DNA of 64,000 nucleotides, taken from contig CANLZP010000002.1 of NCBI GenBank assembly GCA_947495695.1, positions 682,001 to 746,000 on the forward strand, in the 5' to 3' direction. Shown in pieces: positions 44,601 to 52,029 of the stretch. Source of the DNA: an uncultured Erythrobacter sp. (GTDB lineage Bacteria > Pseudomonadota > Alphaproteobacteria > Sphingomonadales > Sphingomonadaceae). Each line of letters starts with the position of its first letter. The stretch's first letter is position 1. A program made the position numbers and the translations under genes. Under the pieces are notes generated by a model that was not told the origin of the DNA, searched no databases, and saw only the letters and a program-made list of their open reading frames with translations.

Positions 44601-45127
44601 AGGACGCGATTTTGGCGGCCAAAGCCGGTGCAGCCGGGCTGGAACCGGAACGCGAGGGCCTCTCGCCCCAGATCACGGTTGATGCGCCGATTATGATCCC
44701 CGAGGATTACGTGCCGGATCTGGCCGTTCGCATGGCGCTGTATCGCCGCTTGAACGATGCCAAGGACAAGGCCGAGATTGAAGCGATGGCAGCCGAGATG
44801 ATCGACCGCTTCGGCCCCTTGCCCGATTCAACCGCCAATCTGGTGAAATTGATCGAGATCAAGCATCAGGCCATCGAGGCCAGCATTGCCAAGATCGATG
44901 TTGGTGCCCGCGGCACTCTGGTCAGTTTCCACAAGGATGATTTCCCCGATCCCGTCGGGCTGCTGGCCTATGTCGATCGCCTGCAAGGTACGGCCAAACT
45001 GCGTCCCGATATGAAGCTGGTTATCAATCGCGCATGGAATGATCCGCAAAGCCGGTTGAACGGGCTGTTCCAGCTGACCAAGGGGCTCAGCAATGTGGTG
45101 AAAAAGGCGAAGAAGGCCAAGGCCTAA
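41642..45127 (+). CDS. mfd: Transcription-repair coupling factor Mfd
   Basis: Mfd removes RNA polymerase stalled at lesions and recruits UvrA. The 1161-residue protein has a UvrB-like N-terminal module (FPAWDCLPYDRASP), the RNA-polymerase-interacting domain (GDLVVHVDHGIGKYLG followed by YRGGDKLFIPVENID), the SF2 motor (Walker A GDVGFGKTEVALRAA, DEEQRFGV, TATPIPRTL, LRGRVGRS) and the TRG motif region, and finally domain 7. It is complete and of the usual length. Its stop overlaps the convergent EAL gene by 4 bp. Confidence 0.95.
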   Translation: MPDFNRILSAKSPLTLSSIARGAQPLVMSDLARAATGRAVFIAPDDTSMRSIAEAAKFFAPELEVVEFPAWDCLPYDRASPALSVSAKRLAALFRLQAEHSGAQLVVTTVNAILQRVLTPFRIRESVREFKQGTTIGHDSLAALLQRQGYSRTDTVIDHGEFALRGSIVDIFPSSLDQGLRLDFFGDELESLRLFDPATQMSVGTLKNHLLLPASEALLDEDSIKRFRTRYREKFGATATQDPLYEAVSDGRRLAGMEHWLPLFEDRLATLFDYLSADDDVVVIDSGAIAASEERLSDIADYHRSRERAAGQAAGSFRPLPQDALYLSSDEFRDGMAQHNVHRCVIFSEPPSDSVVDFGFTSARDFAPERARGHNIYEAAGKHLSQIAKSGRKPILAAYSTGSRSRIASILSEAGVQTSQADNWQEALGLAAKGQTAAMVLPLETGFANDQIELLTEQDVLGDRLVRRKKRRKDSDAFLAELQALGRGDLVVHVDHGIGKYLGLEPVAVGKSQHDCVMLEYRGGDKLFIPVENIDVLSRYGSSEDAVMLDRLGGEAWQKRRSQLKERIRAIAGELMQVAAQRALRKAPVLETDESGFNQFVERFPWDETDDQDRAIDDTLRDLASGRPMDRLVCGDVGFGKTEVALRAAFVAAMGGQQVAIVAPTTLLARQHYTNFVERFAGFPLKIGRLSRLVPAKEASETRDGLTSGDIDIVIGTHAILSKSTKFRNLGLVIVDEEQRFGVTHKEKLKQLRADVHVLTLTATPIPRTLQMAMTGLRELSTIQTPPVDRLAVRTYVMEWDDMVMREALLREHHRGGQSFIVVPRISDMADVEEWLRENVPEVKTVSAHGQMGANEVEERMSAFYDRKYDVLLSTTIVESGLDIPSANTIIIHRADRFGLAQLYQLRGRVGRSKLRAYAYLTYGKDTQLSEIAEKRLKVLGDLDSLGAGFQLASHDLDIRGAGNLLGDEQSGHIREVGFELYQSMLEDAILAAKAGAAGLEPEREGLSPQITVDAPIMIPEDYVPDLAVRMALYRRLNDAKDKAEIEAMAAEMIDRFGPLPDSTANLVKLIEIKHQAIEASIAKIDVGARGTLVSFHKDDFPDPVGLLAYVDRLQGTAKLRPDMKLVINRAWNDPQSRLNGLFQLTKGLSNVVKKAKKAKA

Positions 45128-45933
45128 GCGCGGGCCAATTGCAACATCGCTGCCGGATCAATCGGCTCTGACCGCAAGAAACCCTGCCACAGCGCGCAAC
45201 CCTCCTCCACGATCACATCCAATTGTTCCTGGCTCTCGATACCCTCGGCCACAATATCCAGATCCAGAGCTCGGCACAAAGCCACGATGGCGCGTAGAAC
45301 TTCCAGATCGCGCTTGTCGCTGGCAATGCCTTCAACCATCGAACGATCCAGCTTGATCACATCGAGCGGGAGCAGCTTAAGGTAACGGAAATTGCAAAAT
45401 CCTGCACCAAAATCGTCCAGCGCAATACGAAATCCAGCATCATGCAAAGTTCCTAGCGCCGTCGCTGCGAAATCCAAATCGGTCAGCAAAATATCTTCGG
45501 TAATTTCCAGCGTCAGGCGGTCCGGTGTAAAGCGCGAGCGTTCAACAACCTCGATGAATGTCTGCGCAAAAATTCCTTCCGCCAATTCCTCAGGAGTAAT
45601 GTTGAGCGACAAGCGCATCTCTTGCGGCCAGTCCGCCGCCATATCCAACGCCTTTGCCACGATATGGCGCGACAAAGGCGCAACCAGCGAGGCTTTCTCA
45701 GCAATCGCAAACAAATCCCGTGCGCCCACCACGTCACGGCTGGGATGATGCCACCGCGCAAGCGCTTCTGCGCCGTTAATTTCTCCGGTCACTGTAGACA
45801 CTTGGGGTTGGAACAGAACTTGAATTTCATCCCTTCCCAATGCCTTCAGCAAATCGGATTCCAGCGCGCGCGCAACCGCATCTGGTAGGTCAGCTCCACG
45901 CATAGATCGGGGCAGGTAAGGAATATCGGCCAT
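45124..45933 (-). CDS. EAL domain protein (c-di-GMP phosphodiesterase)
   Basis: The 269-residue protein is an EAL domain with a short N-terminal lead. The catalytic residues appear intact: FQPQVSTVTGEINGAEALAR (EAL), LSLNITPEEL (Asn), LEITEDIL (Glu), ALDDFGAGFCNF (DDFG-A/T-G), VIKLDRSMV (Lys) and IVAEGIE (Glu). It should therefore hydrolyse c-di-GMP to pGpG. There is no sensor or GGDEF domain. The ATG at 45933 has GAGA upstream; a TTG-led extension to 46077 would overlap the NAD kinase start and is unlikely. It may act with the PilZ protein near 0.5 kb only through the shared messenger. Confidence 0.8.
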   Translation of the reverse strand: MADIPYLPRSMRGADLPDAVARALESDLLKALGRDEIQVLFQPQVSTVTGEINGAEALARWHHPSRDVVGARDLFAIAEKASLVAPLSRHIVAKALDMAADWPQEMRLSLNITPEELAEGIFAQTFIEVVERSRFTPDRLTLEITEDILLTDLDFAATALGTLHDAGFRIALDDFGAGFCNFRYLKLLPLDVIKLDRSMVEGIASDKRDLEVLRAIVALCRALDLDIVAEGIESQEQLDVIVEEGCALWQGFLRSEPIDPAAMLQLARA

Positions 45934-46051
45934 GCTGTCTCTATAGAGAGGTTCGCCGGTGATTGCGCGATGCAATTGCAGGCCCGTTGAATTATGGCAC
46001 ACTTGGCCATAATAACACTGCAAGCAGCCTGCGGGCGAGAGGGGCACTGAA

Positions 46052-46843
46052 TTGGCCAAGCCGAACGACTTTACCAAGCTTGCACTGCTCGCATCCGATA
46101 CGCCGCGCGCGCAAGCGGCCTATGCCGAGTTGCATCCTCAGCATGATTGGGTCCCATTGGAGCATGCCGAGGTCGCCATAGTATTGGGCGGCGATGGCTT
46201 CATGCTGCAAACCTTGCATGCCATGCTGGACAGTGGCCGGGTCATCCCCGCCTATGGTATGAATTTGGGAACCGTTGGCTTCCTGATGAACAATTATCGC
46301 CTTGGGAAAAACATTCAGGAGCGGTTGAGCAAAGCGCGCGCGATGGCAATCGCTCCCCTTAGGATGGACGCCATTAGCAATTCGGGTGAAACGCATTCGA
46401 TCAGCGCCATCAACGAAGTCTCGCTGCTGCGTGAAACGCGCCAAACGGCCAAGATCGAAGTGACAGTGGGTCGCAAGGTGCGGATCAAGGAATTGGTGTG
46501 TGACGGCGTACTCGTTTCAACCCCTGCTGGCTCAACCGCCTATAACCTCTCGGCCAATGGTCCGATCCTGCCACTCGATTCAGAATTGCTGGCGCTTACT
46601 CCGATCAGCGCCTTTCGTCCGCGCCGATGGCGCGGCGCCATCGTGCCCGATCGGTTGAAGATAAAGTTTCGCGTGTTGGAAATGGACAAGCGGCCTGTGT
46701 CCGTGGTTGCTGACCAGAAAGAGTTCCACGATATCGCCGAAGTCTCGCTCAGTTTGGCGCGAGAGGCCGAGCTGACTTTGCTGTTTGATCCGGGCCATGC
46801 GTTGGACGAACGGATCGTTGCTGAACAATTTATTGTTGGATGA
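46052..46843 (+). CDS. nadK: NAD kinase
   Basis: NadK phosphorylates NAD to NADP. The 263-residue protein shows the GGDG motif VVLGGDGFMLQT (the glycine-rich loop with catalytic Asp), GMNLGTVGFLMNNY, and GSTAYNLSANGPILP, the conserved NAD-binding GSTAY segment. The frame begins with TTG at 46052, preceded by GAGAGGGG at a normal distance; no ATG gives a complete N terminus. It diverges from the EAL gene and precedes tRNA-Asn. Confidence 0.9.
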   Translation: MAKPNDFTKLALLASDTPRAQAAYAELHPQHDWVPLEHAEVAIVLGGDGFMLQTLHAMLDSGRVIPAYGMNLGTVGFLMNNYRLGKNIQERLSKARAMAIAPLRMDAISNSGETHSISAINEVSLLRETRQTAKIEVTVGRKVRIKELVCDGVLVSTPAGSTAYNLSANGPILPLDSELLALTPISAFRPRRWRGAIVPDRLKIKFRVLEMDKRPVSVVADQKEFHDIAEVSLSLAREAELTLLFDPGHALDERIVAEQFIVG

Positions 46844-46923
46844 ATTTTGCTTCAATGCAAGTCGGCCCTTGCCAAACGAATTCGTCGCCAATATAGGCGC
46901 ATCCCTGCCTGTCAAAAGGCTGC

Positions 46924-46998
46924 TCCCCGATAGCTCAGCGGTAGAGTAGGTGACTGTTAATCACTTGGTCGTTGGTTCGAATCCAACTCGGGGAGCCA
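46924..46998 (+). tRNA. tRNA-Asn (GTT), integration target
   Basis: The gene folds into a standard 75-base tRNA with encoded CCA: acceptor TCCCCGA/TCGGGGA, D arm AGCTCAGCGGTAGAGT, anticodon stem GTGAC/ATCAC-type around CTGTTAA (anticodon GTT) and T loop GTTCGAATC. Its 3' half from 46952 is the left copy of the 47-bp direct repeat that bounds the integrated element. The tRNA is intact and continues to function, as in most tRNA-targeting insertions. Confidence 0.95.
46952..46998. repeat. attL: 47-bp direct repeat in tRNA-Asn
   Basis: The sequence from GACTGTTAATCACTTGG through the CCA end of tRNA-Asn is repeated base for base at 57702-57748. It spans the anticodon loop, the T arm and the 3' end, as is typical for tyrosine integrases that target tRNA genes. 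Confidence 0.9.
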
Positions 46999-47167
46999 TT
47001 TTTTCAATGGCTTAGATGTTTCCAGCTACACCTAAGCTAAGCCTAGGTAGCAAATAGGTATCGGTGCGTTTCATTTCGGAAGGGTAGGACTGCCCTGCTG
47101 ACCCCAAGCTGCCTCCACCTCTAATACCCCCCTGTCGGTATATGAGAAAATTTCTTGATAATCTCAC
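46999..47167. other. Left junction, candidate integrase arm sites
   Basis: This gap between the tRNA and the operon 3' end contains CTAGGTAGCA at 47043-47052, which recurs at 57574-57583 next to the integrase gene near the other end. GCTACACCTAAGC just before it is a near inverted copy. Such short repeats near both att sites are what arm-type binding sites for Int or Xis look like. No gene is seen. Confidence 0.35.
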
Positions 47168-49411
47168 TTATCCGAATCTTTGCTTCACGTAGTCGGTGAT
47201 CGACAACCCAGATAGCTCAGCAGTCGCATTGCCTCCTCGCACAAAGAAGCGCTGCTCTTTTCCATCTTTCAGAAATGCGGGCTTGGGTCCTTTCTCGCAC
47301 TTAATTGATAGGACTCGCTCGCCGTCCTCGTCCTCGAAATGTGGATGGACATACGGAAGGAACACGTCGCCCATACGGTCCTTTATAAGGTTCACTAGGT
47401 GAAGACCCATCTTGTCCTCGTTCGGGAACTTGTCGGCTCCAATTCCTAGGACTTCGCCATCGTCCGCTACGCCAATTAACAATGTGCCCCCTTGAGCATT
47501 GAGGAAGCCAGCTATTGTCTTAAGCGCACTTAGATGCATTTTCTCGTCTGGCTGGCCCGTGTGCAGGTTGGTCCTCAACGTTGACTTGAACTCAACAGCT
47601 CCTGTTTCTCCACCACTGATAAGGTCAGCAATTTCAGGCGGAGCGGCTGGACTACCTTTTGTGGCCCCTCTCAGCTGCTCCCAAGCGCGGCGGACAACCT
47701 TCGCCATACGAAGTCGCCGCTCAACCAAGAATTCTTTATAGGGCATCTCCCACCACAGGTGCGGCAGGGCATGAAGATCATACAAGCGCTCTCGATCGCT
47801 CGCAGATAGCTCCGCGTCGATTTCAGGGACGTAGCTTGAAGGCGATTGCTTCCCAATTTTGATGTTTTTGGGCCACTCAACAGGAGCGAAGTTCGCTATC
47901 TGATTTATCTGCTTCAGGTCACCAACCCCCTGCTCTTCAAGGTAGCCTCTAGGAAAGAGGTGGTGCTGCTCTAGCGCAGCCTTAGTGCCTTTGATTGCAG
48001 GATCGACCATTGCTGCGATCTTAAGTGGGCTAAACAAAGCAGGAGCGTCCAACATGATAAGCGCAGCCTGATATGCGAAGAGAGTTGGACTGCGCGATGC
48101 TGATGTCGCCAACTGGCTTGGAAGGGTTATCTCCCAAAAGTCGTTTGTCAGTGTCGTATCACAGATGTCCCTTAGTCTACTGAGAAACGCTTCCCCGCTC
48201 TCCAAGTCTTTTAGCTGAGACAAGTCCGCCTCGAATCGAGTTTCTGGAGAGCTGGTGTATCGACCGGTCATTGCTGACATGAAATAGAATTGAGCAATGG
48301 CTTGCCGCATCTCTTCGCGGTCAATGCCGTAGTCGCGGATGCCAATCAAATAGACCACATAGCTATAGATAATGGCTGTCTCAGAGCTGACCATCTTTTG
48401 ACCTCGATAGCCAGCGAGCTTGAGCGAATCCAAAAAGTGATGCCAGTTTGCGAGATTTAGCACGGCTGCCTGTGCATCTTGCATCAAGCCAAACTGACCG
48501 TCTCGCTTCTCTGGGTTATCCAAGCCCGTGGATGCGTCTTTGCCCCGCAGTGCCCCATACACATTCTTAAGACGTGCTCGTTTTAGCGCGACACCTACAG
48601 TTGCTCTTAACATCTGATCCGGCGAAGGTTTAATGAAGTGATTGAAAGGTGAAGCCTGCCCTTCGCTAGGCACGGTTGCATTAAGGGCAAAGTTTTCAAG
48701 CTGCATCCTGCCCTCATCCCAGAAGACAGACATTAAGGTCATGATAAAGTCAGCTTGGTTGAGAGCTTTCCCCTTGCCATTGATACGGACAAACACCTCG
48801 GCAATCGTCTCTTCATCTACCGACGAATCCAAGGTGAGAGCGACAAAGGTATAGTTGGTCAGATTACGGAGGCTGTCGATAGCGTCCTCGATCTGCTCCT
48901 CTTCGTCCTCGGTGATCTCCCGAACTTCGGTGAGCTGTTTCAAGAACGCCTTTCGGAATGCCCCGGCTTTGAAGTCCGGTGCCCAAAGAACTGAGATATC
49001 AGGGATGAACGCCCGGTCTTTCTTGATGGCAGCGTCCGCCACGTCAAAACGACCGGACAAAGGGTTAAACGCAATCTGTATGCGCTCCTTCTTGAAGTTG
49101 GAGCGCAGGACCTCCATGCCCTTAACGACTGCGTAGAGTGAGGTCAGGCGCTGCTGACCGTCCACGATTGCCAGCTCAGGAACAGACTGTTTTGCACTGG
49201 TCCCGATGCTCTTGAGACCTGCATCAACTCCGGTTTTCCAGAACAGAAGAAAACCGGCTGGGTATCCACGATATAGGGAATCAAAGAGGTCACGAACGTT
49301 GACGTTGGGCCAGACGAAAGGACGCTGAAGCTCGGGCAGGCCAATCTTACCCATATCAATATCCTCGATCAGGGAGGATATTGGTACGTTGCTTGTCGTG
49401 AAAATTGCCAT
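47168..49411 (-). CDS. DUF262 - DUF1524 - AlbA_2 fusion protein (GmrSD-like)
   Basis: The 747-residue protein has three parts. Residues 1 to about 250 form a DUF262/GmrS-like domain: PELQRPFVW at 26-34 and the nucleotide-pocket motif IVDGQQRLTSLYAV with DGQQR at 84-88. The middle ends in a DUF1524-type HNH nuclease site, QHHLFPRGYLEE (HHLFP 483-487), followed by NQIANFAPV. The last 150 residues are a Schlafen-type AlbA_2 domain (ETGAVEFKSTLR, TLLIGVADDGEVLGI, FFVRGGN). GmrSD proteins are nucleotide-dependent nucleases that cut modified DNA, and AlbA_2 domains usually bind nucleic acid. It is the last gene of a three-gene operon, seven bases after the DUF262-HNH gene. I set the start at 49411, where the family N terminus begins. 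The combination of domains is unusual. Confidence 0.85.
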   Translation of the reverse strand: MAIFTTSNVPISSLIEDIDMGKIGLPELQRPFVWPNVNVRDLFDSLYRGYPAGFLLFWKTGVDAGLKSIGTSAKQSVPELAIVDGQQRLTSLYAVVKGMEVLRSNFKKERIQIAFNPLSGRFDVADAAIKKDRAFIPDISVLWAPDFKAGAFRKAFLKQLTEVREITEDEEEQIEDAIDSLRNLTNYTFVALTLDSSVDEETIAEVFVRINGKGKALNQADFIMTLMSVFWDEGRMQLENFALNATVPSEGQASPFNHFIKPSPDQMLRATVGVALKRARLKNVYGALRGKDASTGLDNPEKRDGQFGLMQDAQAAVLNLANWHHFLDSLKLAGYRGQKMVSSETAIIYSYVVYLIGIRDYGIDREEMRQAIAQFYFMSAMTGRYTSSPETRFEADLSQLKDLESGEAFLSRLRDICDTTLTNDFWEITLPSQLATSASRSPTLFAYQAALIMLDAPALFSPLKIAAMVDPAIKGTKAALEQHHLFPRGYLEEQGVGDLKQINQIANFAPVEWPKNIKIGKQSPSSYVPEIDAELSASDRERLYDLHALPHLWWEMPYKEFLVERRLRMAKVVRRAWEQLRGATKGSPAAPPEIADLISGGETGAVEFKSTLRTNLHTGQPDEKMHLSALKTIAGFLNAQGGTLLIGVADDGEVLGIGADKFPNEDKMGLHLVNLIKDRMGDVFLPYVHPHFEDEDGERVLSIKCEKGPKPAFLKDGKEQRFFVRGGNATAELSGLSITDYVKQRFG

Positions 49412-49418
49412 CTTGCCG

Positions 49419-50522
49419 CTACTTACCTGACTTTCGCCGATTGTCCTCGCGGCAAAGCATCTGACAGTTTTCAGAATTTGTCTGTCCGCCCTCATGCCAA
49501 GGAGTGATATGGTCAGCTTCCATTTCAGAGAACTCAAACGTCTCGCTGCAAACTGGGCAAACGCCATTTTGGCGCTCGTAGGCCTCACGGCGCTGATTAG
49601 GAGTGAAGGCCCTAATATTGAGATGTTTCTCCTTGCGGTTCAACGCATAGGAATAAATCCCCTTTTTGTTGGTGACGTCTTCGTCAGCCATCAACGCTGC
49701 TACTTCATCCTCGATTGCTGATGGGTCGAGTTTGGCTTCCCTAAATTCATTGTAGAGGAAGCCCCAAGGCACGCCCTTCATCTCTTTACGATACTGGACA
49801 AATACCGCCTTCACCCAATTCAGTACTGAGTTGAAATACAGCCACAGATCGTTGGCACTTGGTTCATCTTGATGCGCCGACATATAATTCTCTATGTCGC
49901 CGTCTTTGGATGCCCATTTGATGGCAGTTTCGAGGTAATCTTGACGAATAACTGAACCACTCAGGTAGTCAGAACCTAGCCCATAAGCCGGGCAATTGCT
50001 TCTACTAAAATATCGCTTGGCGTCAGAAACCCAAGGGCCGTGGTAAACTGCATTCAGCAGCTCCTGATCTGTCAGCTCTTCGCCTGCAATGTTGATGGTC
50101 TTAAACCACTCAAGCTTCTCGCTATCGGTTCCGCTACAAAGATAGACCATTAGCTCGTAATCTAGGAGCGCATCTCGTTCGTCCTGTTGCAGGTTATGGA
50201 AGGCCCTTTTTTCAGGAAAGCTCCCGATCTGCACTGAAAAGTCGCCCTCGACATACTGACAAAGAGAAATGGTTCGCTGCTGTCCATCGATCACTTCAAA
50301 GCCCCCATCATCTCGCACAGCCCAGTACATGACGTTGAGAGGGAAACCTTTGGACACAGTATCAATAACTGCATCTCGCTGCTTGTCTTTGTAAATGAAT
50401 TCACGCTGGTAAGGCGGACGGATATCTAGGCGTCCGTCGAATCCTAGAACTCCGGCCTCCTCATTGTCTTCGTACCCTTGCGTAAGCTCTCGAACGGATA
50501 TTTCTTTTAGTTCAATTTTCAT
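49419..50522 (-). CDS. DUF262 - HNH endonuclease protein
   Basis: The 367-residue protein begins with a DUF262 domain: PPYQREFIYKDKQRDAVIDT (36-55) and VIDGQQRTISL with DGQQR at 79-83. A helical middle follows. The C terminus is a McrA-type HNH nuclease with CPVC at 322-325, ADHITPW at 336-342 (His338), and later NCQMLC and EDN (Asn352/Asn361). The pairs of cysteines would bind a structural zinc. All nuclease residues seem present. It is ten bases after the methyltransferase gene and seven bases before the DUF262-AlbA_2 gene, so the three are one transcript. It likely cuts DNA under nucleotide control, with specificity set by the modification state of DNA. That role is inference. Confidence 0.85.
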   Translation of the reverse strand: MKIELKEISVRELTQGYEDNEEAGVLGFDGRLDIRPPYQREFIYKDKQRDAVIDTVSKGFPLNVMYWAVRDDGGFEVIDGQQRTISLCQYVEGDFSVQIGSFPEKRAFHNLQQDERDALLDYELMVYLCSGTDSEKLEWFKTINIAGEELTDQELLNAVYHGPWVSDAKRYFSRSNCPAYGLGSDYLSGSVIRQDYLETAIKWASKDGDIENYMSAHQDEPSANDLWLYFNSVLNWVKAVFVQYRKEMKGVPWGFLYNEFREAKLDPSAIEDEVAALMADEDVTNKKGIYSYALNRKEKHLNIRAFTPNQRREAYERQNGVCPVCSETFEFSEMEADHITPWHEGGQTNSENCQMLCREDNRRKSGK

Positions 50523-50532
50523 CGTCGGGCTT

Positions 50533-51546
50533 TCACTTGAGTTTCACGAAAATTCGAGCATACATTCGCTTCCCGTTCAGATAGGCTCTGTCGGTTTTTC
50601 CGCCCCATTCCCCCTTGATGAGATCCGGCAGCAAGCCATCTTTCACTTCAAAGTCTGATCCGACAATCTCGAATTGGTCGGGGTTGTACTTATTAAGAAA
50701 CGTGATCGGAACACCCATCACACCCCTATAATCAAAGGGGATTTTCGTGACCTGACTCACTTCAATTGCTTTATAGTTGTCATATTCTGGGTACTTCGAT
50801 GGATCGAACGACTCAAACAGGATCAAGTCTTCGTGCCGCTTCGCGTTCTCAAGGTTCGTGAACCAGCACGTATTGTTAGAGGAAACAATCCTGTTACCCT
50901 CCTCATCAATCCGTGCCTCAGTACCGTGTAGCGGATAATGCGGAGGAACAATAAAGCCTGAGAAATTGCGGTTGCTATTCACCCCAATCCAAACCTGATC
51001 ATTTTTGATCAGCTTAAATATCTCCTTGTACGTGATCGCATTCCAAGTCCCTATAATCAGGAACTTTTTATCAAACTCTATGAGCTGAGAGACATACTCT
51101 CGAAATAAGGAGAATGGCGGATTGGTAACGACCACATCTGACCGTTTGAGAAGCTGGATGCATTCCGCACTCCGAAAATCGCCGTCTCCGTCTAAAGGCC
51201 TTATGCCGATCTCTTCAACGTCAGGGATATTGTTGCCATTTTTGTCACCATCGTACTCTAGATAAATCGCACGCTCTTCGTCATGCTTGCTGAACAGGTC
51301 TCGATCCCTGTTTTTGTAACAAGTGGTGATCAGCCCATCTAGGCCCAGCCTTTCAAAGTTGTAAGAGAAGTAATGGAAGAAATTGCTCTTCCTCGGATCA
51401 TCACAGTTGCAGAATACTGTCTTACCGTGAAAATGTTTCCGATAGTGGCGAAGCTCTTTTTCGATGTCCGAAAGAACAGTGTAGAACTCATCACTCTTTG
51501 CTTTTCGCGCTTGCTGGAGAAATTTATTTGTCGCTACTCTCGCCAC
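50533..51546 (-). CDS. M.EcoRI-like adenine-specific DNA methyltransferase
   Basis: The 337-residue protein matches the EcoRI methylase family closely from my memory of M.EcoRI: ATNKFLQQARKAKSDEFYT at the start, FCNCDDPRKSNFFHYF, DGDFRSAECIQLLKRSD, the catalytic VVTNPPFSLFREYV (NPPF, the N6-adenine motif IV), FLIIGTWNAITYKEIFKLI, GFIVPPHYPLHGTEARID and GVMGVPITFLNKYNP. M.EcoRI methylates the inner adenine of GAATTC; whether this protein has the same target is unknown. The start is the GTG at 51546. No R.EcoRI-like gene is adjacent; instead two DUF262 nuclease-type genes follow in the same operon. Confidence 0.9.
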   Translation of the reverse strand: MARVATNKFLQQARKAKSDEFYTVLSDIEKELRHYRKHFHGKTVFCNCDDPRKSNFFHYFSYNFERLGLDGLITTCYKNRDRDLFSKHDEERAIYLEYDGDKNGNNIPDVEEIGIRPLDGDGDFRSAECIQLLKRSDVVVTNPPFSLFREYVSQLIEFDKKFLIIGTWNAITYKEIFKLIKNDQVWIGVNSNRNFSGFIVPPHYPLHGTEARIDEEGNRIVSSNNTCWFTNLENAKRHEDLILFESFDPSKYPEYDNYKAIEVSQVTKIPFDYRGVMGVPITFLNKYNPDQFEIVGSDFEVKDGLLPDLIKGEWGGKTDRAYLNGKRMYARIFVKLK

Positions 51547-51667
51547 ATTAGCCCCGTATATTACGCGAAATCATTGGCCCCATCTTATTGCAGCTGCGAC
51601 TCCACGTCTAGCCATGTGATGTATATTTTGTCGGTTCCCCCACATACGTTGAGAGGCGACATAAGTC

Positions 51668-52009
51668 TCACGCCAAATAGATGTTCTCTCGGTGAAATTT
51701 CATGAAGTTTGAACGCGCCACAGAACCTAGATCAATGCTCATCTCACTAGCTAATCCGAATGAGCTTAGGCCGCTTTGGCCAAGTGCTTTGGAAAACAGC
51801 AATCCACTTTCTTCCTCGAACGAAATATAGCCCTTATCAAAGAGGGCATCAGCGTTCGCAGCAAGCAACAATCCATTGTTTGGATCAAGCCGCTCAGCTG
51901 CATCTGAAAATCGCCAAGGCTTGATGTGGGACGCCCTAAGAAGGTCAGGCTGAGAAATGCCAGTTAGAGGATACCTTGTTCTGTCTAAAACGTGCGCTAA
52001 GCTAGTGCA
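51668..52009 (-). pseudogene. N-terminally truncated HNH endonuclease (PF13391-type)
   Basis: The minus-strand frame from 52009 reads LAHVLDRTRYPLTGISQPDL, then LLRASHIKPWRFSDAAERLD, then NNGLLLAANADALFDKGYIS, ending about 60 residues later in FHRENIYLA. This is the C-terminal HNH domain of the family with the LLRASHIKPW signature. Two in-frame TGA codons lie just upstream of 52009 and no ATG, GTG or TTG occurs before the domain, so the intact protein cannot be made. The break lies 20 bp from the start of the divergent exported-protein gene, which suggests that insertion of that gene removed the N-terminal part. The first usable start is a TTG at 51871, inside the domain. Confidence 0.75.
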
Positions 52010-52029
52010 TCATCATTCTGGAGCAGATT

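Noticed and set aside
46001-46077. TTG-led extension of the EAL protein across the NAD kinase start
   Set aside because: It would overlap the divergent nadK start and has no ribosome site; the ATG at 45933 is better placed.
50533-51546. Avoidance of GAATTC as evidence for the methylase target
   Set aside because: GAATTC occurs several times in the window, also within the element, so depletion cannot be claimed by eye.
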